DNA of 64,000 bases, taken from positions 1 through 64,000 of the forward strand of contig NZ_CP108356.1 in the NCBI RefSeq assembly GCF_036237315.1, written 5' to 3'. Below the pieces are notes generated by a model. It worked only from the letters and a program-made list of their open reading frames with translations. It made no database searches and was not told the origin of the DNA. The stretch comes from Streptomyces sp. NBC_01351 (GTDB lineage: Bacteria; Actinomycetota; Actinomycetes; Streptomycetales; Streptomycetaceae). Numbering within the stretch: the first letter of the stretch is position 1; each line of letters starts with the position of its first letter. A program made the position numbers and the translations under genes. Shown here one piece after another: positions 61,187 through 64,000 of this stretch.

Positions 61187-62662
61187 CTACCTCGTGCGGT
61201 GACTCACCGAACGGATGGTGACCGCGGCACGAAGCACCGCAAGGGCGAGGGCGAGTGCGGATACCGCGATGATCAGCCGCCCGGCGTCGGGCGCGAAGAG
61301 CAGAACCTGGCGCAGGTCGGTCGCGACCTGGCCTGGAAGCACGGCATAGGCCGTAGTGGCCAGCAGCAGACAGGCCGCCACCGCGGTTACGCCTCCCGTG
61401 AGAGCTCGGATCCTGCTCTTCTTCCTTTGTACGCTGGGCGGCCGGACCAGGCGGAACAGGGACCGGACGACCCCTGCTCCCAGCACGGCGGTGACGGCGG
61501 CCAGCGCGGTCAGCAGACAGCCGAACAGCGGGTCCTCATCGGCTGGTTGCGGCTCGGCGCCGAGCAAGAGGCGCAGCGCCCCAAAAGCTGTGGCGCCCAG
61601 CAGCTCGTCGTTCTGGGTGCCGTAGACGTTCTGCTCCACGACCACTGCGAGCTTCTTCTCGGGCGCGAGGATCAGGATGCTGTGGTAGCCGGGGGTCGCG
61701 CCGGCGTGCCAGACGGTGCGCACGCCCAGGTCGTCGAAGGCGTCGTCGCGCCAGCCGAGGCCGTACCGGTGGGCGTCGCGCACGGGCACGGTCCCCGTAT
61801 GCATCTGGCGTATCGCGTCCTGGGACATCACGGTCTGCGGGCCGCCGAGTTGTGCGATGGCGAAGCGGCTCAGGTCCTCCAGGCTCACGCCGAGGTATCC
61901 GTACGGCACCCCGGAGGTGTCGAAGGGTGGGGCGTACGCCTGCGGCCGGCCGAAGAAGTACCGGTGGCCGGGGGCCAGGCCCGCGTTCTCGGCGGTCCGG
62001 GCATCAGTGATCGCCCCTGTCATGCCCAGCGGTTGGAGGACGGAATCGCGCAGGTGGTCGCCGAAGGGCCGCCCGGTGACCTGCTCGACCACGGCGGCGA
62101 GCAGCATGTAGTTGGCGTCGCTGTACTCGTGTCGTTCGCCTGGCAGCGCGATAAGCCTGACATCGGCCAGACTGCGCGCCAGTCGCAGGATGCCGCCGGG
62201 CTCGTTGTCGTAGCGGTCGGATCTGAGATAGCCCTCGCGCTCGGAGATCCCGCTGGTGTGGGTAAGCAGTTGACGCACGGTGATGCGCTCGCCACCGTCA
62301 CCCGAGGGCGAGAACCAGGGCAGGCGCTCACGCACTGGCCCGTCCAGGGCGACCTTGCCTTCCTCGGCCAGCTGCATGACAGCCATGGCGGTGACCGGCT
62401 TGGACACCGAGCCGATGAGGAACGGGGTCCGGGGCGTGACAGGTGTCCCGTTCCCGTCCCGTCCCCACGTGCGCTGATGCACCACCTGGTCGCCACTGAT
62501 GACGGCGTACGCCAGACCGGGCGTGCGCGTGCGCTCCCTCTGCTCTTGTACGTACGCATCGACCTGGGCGAAGTCGCCCTGGGCTCGGTCGGCCGCACTG
62601 GCGGGTCGTACAACTCCCAGGAATAACAGGGTCATCAGACCCACCACACGCAGACGTCGCAC
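61187..62662 (-). CDS. Serine beta-lactamase-like hydrolase with C-terminal TM domain
   Basis: 491 residues, exported: signal peptide MRRLRVVGLMTLLFLGVVRP, AxA near ASAAD. Class C/DD-peptidase-like domain: FLIGSVSKPVTAMAVMQLAE (SxxK), HEYSDANYMLLAAVVEQVTG (YxN) and VWHAGATPGYHSILILAP (HxG). The last 130 residues have three or four TM helices (LLTALAAVTAVLGAGVV, GGVTAVAACLLLATTAY, LIIAVSALALALAVLRA). Probably an esterase or peptidase rather than an antibiotic beta-lactamase. Divergent from the TetR; the operators lie between. Confidence 0.88.
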   Translation of the reverse strand: MRRLRVVGLMTLLFLGVVRPASAADRAQGDFAQVDAYVQEQRERTRTPGLAYAVISGDQVVHQRTWGRDGNGTPVTPRTPFLIGSVSKPVTAMAVMQLAEEGKVALDGPVRERLPWFSPSGDGGERITVRQLLTHTSGISEREGYLRSDRYDNEPGGILRLARSLADVRLIALPGERHEYSDANYMLLAAVVEQVTGRPFGDHLRDSVLQPLGMTGAITDARTAENAGLAPGHRYFFGRPQAYAPPFDTSGVPYGYLGVSLEDLSRFAIAQLGGPQTVMSQDAIRQMHTGTVPVRDAHRYGLGWRDDAFDDLGVRTVWHAGATPGYHSILILAPEKKLAVVVEQNVYGTQNDELLGATAFGALRLLLGAEPQPADEDPLFGCLLTALAAVTAVLGAGVVRSLFRLVRPPSVQRKKSRIRALTGGVTAVAACLLLATTAYAVLPGQVATDLRQVLLFAPDAGRLIIAVSALALALAVLRAAVTIRSVSHRTR

Positions 62663-62675
62663 GCCCCCACCTCCA

Positions 62676-62725
62676 TAACCATACGGCTGTACGGTTATGA
62701 CGTTACCGTACGGCTATATGGTTAA
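62676..62725. promoter_or_regulatory. Two near-palindromic TetR operators
   Basis: TAACCATACGGCTGTACGGTTA (62676-62697, written here as two halves TAACCATACGG and CTGTACGGTTA) and TACCGTACGGCTATATGGTTA (62705-62725). Each is an imperfect palindrome and the two are direct repeats. The second ends four bases before the TetR start. Confidence 0.8.
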
Positions 62726-62728
62726 GCC

Positions 62729-63379
62729 ATGCCTCGTGTTGCCGACCATGACGAACGCCGCCACCAAGTCGCCGCCGCGGTCCGGCGGCTCATCGCCGCC
62801 GAGGGCCTGAACGGTGTGACCGTCGCCAAGACCGCCGCGGAGGCGGCGATTTCCGTCGGGCTCGTCCAGCACTACTTCCGCAACAAGGACGAGATGCTGC
62901 TGTTCACCTACAGCCACGTCCTAGAGCGGATCGAGCACCGCGTGACCGCCCTGGTCGCGCGCTCCGAATCCATCGGCACACGCATCGAGCACATCGTCCT
63001 CGACGCACTGTCGGAGAGCATGCCGCTGGACGACGAGCGCCGGCAGGAATGGCGGGTCGCCCTCGCCTTCACCGGCCGCTCGGCCGACGACCCCCGGCTC
63101 AGCGAGGTCAAGGTCGCCGCCCTGAACCGCACTCGCGCCCTTCTGGCACAGGCGGTCACCAATGCCAAGGAGTGCGGCGAGGTCGCCCCGGAGACCGACT
63201 CGGCGCGAGAGGCGGCACGTATCGCCGCGTACACCGAGGGCCTCTCCGCCCACCTCTACGCCGACCCTGCCGGGATGCCGCCCGCCGCAGCCCTCGCCGC
63301 CCTCGCCGACCACCTCGCGACCGTCTTCTCCGGCGAATGCCGCCTCCGCCGTCGGCCCCCCGGCGAGCGCCCGACGTAG
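62729..63379 (+). CDS. TetR-family repressor
   Basis: 216 residues: MPRVADHDERRHQVAAAVRR, HTH EGLNGVTVAKTAAEAAISVG with LVQHYFRNKDEMLLFTY, and a C-terminal ligand domain of the BetI/PF13977 type (RRQEWRVALAFTGRSADDPR). ATG 62729 lies close to two operator palindromes, so autoregulation and repression of the divergent hydrolase gene are likely. Intact. Confidence 0.9.
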   Translation: MPRVADHDERRHQVAAAVRRLIAAEGLNGVTVAKTAAEAAISVGLVQHYFRNKDEMLLFTYSHVLERIEHRVTALVARSESIGTRIEHIVLDALSESMPLDDERRQEWRVALAFTGRSADDPRLSEVKVAALNRTRALLAQAVTNAKECGEVAPETDSAREAARIAAYTEGLSAHLYADPAGMPPAAALAALADHLATVFSGECRLRRRPPGERPT

Positions 63380-63641
63380 GCCCGCCCAGGCCGATCAAGA
63401 TCGGCGCCCTGCCTGTCACCAGCAGCGCGCAAAGTTCGGTTGGTGTCACCAACTCCTTTGTCCCATCAGCTGTCTGAACTGCGCAGCGTCCCGGCGGCCA
63501 GCGCAGCGCGATAGGCGTGGCAAGCAGTGCCGCCGCTTATCGCTTGATCCCGCGGCATACGAGCAACAGGCGGTGCGGAGACGTTGCCTGGCGAGCGGGT
63601 ACGACGGCACCATGGGAGCACGGGAACGGGGGGTGGAGCCG
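63380..63641. other. Intergenic
   Basis: No ORF or hairpin could be supported between the TetR stop and the gene at 63642. The latter has GGGTGGAGCC upstream of its ATG. Confidence 0.3.
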
Positions 63642-64000
63642 ATGAGTCGCTTGGTACTGCCGTACCTCTCCACCTACAAGGCGTCGCTGCCCCAGCAGGA
63701 AGCTGCTGAACTGGTCGGCCCCACGGGCGGCAAAGTTCACGTCCTGGAACACGAGCTCCCATGGTCCCTCGACGCATGGCGCGCAGACGGCGTACACGTA
63801 GGCCCTTTGTTCTTGGTGCGGACTCCCCGGCCGGGTGACGCATCCCTGAGGTTCCTGTTCGACACGGCGGGTGCCCCCTTTCCGACCTGGCGGGAAAGCT
63901 GCCTCGTGCCGTGCACGGCGCAGACCTGCCGCCGCTGGGTCGAAGCCGCCCTTGCCTATGCCACCGCCGTGGACGACATCAGCGCCGAGCTGGTTGCCGC
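63642..64000 (+). CDS. Hypothetical protein, runs off the window
   Basis: ATG 63642 after GGAG opens MSRLVLPYLSTYKASLPQQE, then GGKVHVLEHELPWSLDAWRA, GVHVGPLFLVRTPRPGDASL and TWRESCLVPCTAQTCRRWVE. The frame is open to the last base (119 codons). Three Cys within VPCTAQTCRRW may bind metal. Family not recognised; the 3' end is outside the window. Confidence 0.55.
   Translation, partial: MSRLVLPYLSTYKASLPQQEAAELVGPTGGKVHVLEHELPWSLDAWRADGVHVGPLFLVRTPRPGDASLRFLFDTAGAPFPTWRESCLVPCTAQTCRRWVEAALAYATAVDDISAELVA

Noticed and set aside
61199..62626. Plus-strand 475-codon frame over the beta-lactamase-like gene
   Set aside because: The minus strand has SxxK, YxN and HxG motifs plus a signal peptide; the plus frame is a shadow.
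61187..62662. True class C antibiotic beta-lactamase
   Set aside because: Has the SxxK/YxN fold but a long multi-TM tail and the general hydrolase pattern; no resistance claim can be made from the sequence.

Overview
The window is high-GC DNA with the codon habits, small secreted proteins, regulator families and insertion sequences of Streptomyces or a close relative. There is no rRNA, tRNA or housekeeping operon. The content is typical accessory DNA: a chromosome arm, a linear plasmid or an integrated conjugative element. Palindrome-dense DNA at the left edge would suit a subtelomeric or plasmid location, but that is inference.

Layout. 1-3.8 kb: a palindrome-rich repeat in two copies around a small MPRRRP-type gene, a secreted protein, a YbaK-like deacylase and an HYT-motif protein. 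3.7-8.8 kb: an ISL3-type MITE followed by two tandem ISL3 elements, each with a different passenger gene and a different transposase frameshift. 9.1-12.0 kb: an IS21-family element with a 5-bp target duplication and a small zinc-ribbon ORF. 12-22 kb: a lipoprotein/secreted-protein pair, a MobF/TrwC relaxase cut by an IS21 fragment, two AraC regulators (one truncated), resolvase and IS4 fragments, a small-gene operon and a frameshifted transglycosylase-NlpC/P60 gene. These look like the wreck of a conjugative element. 22-28 kb: an FGE fragment, two IS5-type elements with recognisable ends, an IS110 transposase and a DUF6431-like pseudogene. 28-35.5 kb: roadblock protein, ArsR regulators, CPCC protein, a tyrosine integrase with an in-frame stop, an XRE regulator, a SUKH protein, and a serine recombinase whose divergent promoter region carries a five-copy motif array. 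35.6-37.4 kb: TetR and a divergent oxidoreductase with a clear operator. 38-48.5 kb: a second tyrosine integrase coupled to a DUF2971-like gene, divergent from a two-gene operon; then an ISL3-ended cassette (44158-44806) with perfect 26-bp ends and one non-transposase gene; then a frameshifted XRE pair and a membrane-anchored protein. 48.9-50.5 kb: a GNAT acetyltransferase and an IS982 element enclosed by 43-bp perfect inverted repeats. 50.5-58.9 kb: truncated integrase, HNH and HATPase genes, a lamin-tail secreted protein, a duplicated IS-associated segment around a beta-barrel secreted protein and a CbiO ATPase without Walker A, a chimeric IS1182/IS5 transposase, DUF4240, and another ISL3 transposase. 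59-64 kb: secreted protein, Tn554-like remnants, DUF3592 protein, and a serine hydrolase divergent from a TetR with two operators.

The recurring theme is small cargo genes (MPRRRP-type, HEAT-like, the 44-kb orphan, GNAT) caught between transposon ends. The ISL3-related ends at 3745, 3894, 6512 and 44158 share a core (GG-Y-TCTG ... AGATCTTG), so one transposase family could have moved several of them. All functional statements rest on reading the translations and known family motifs; no database search was run.
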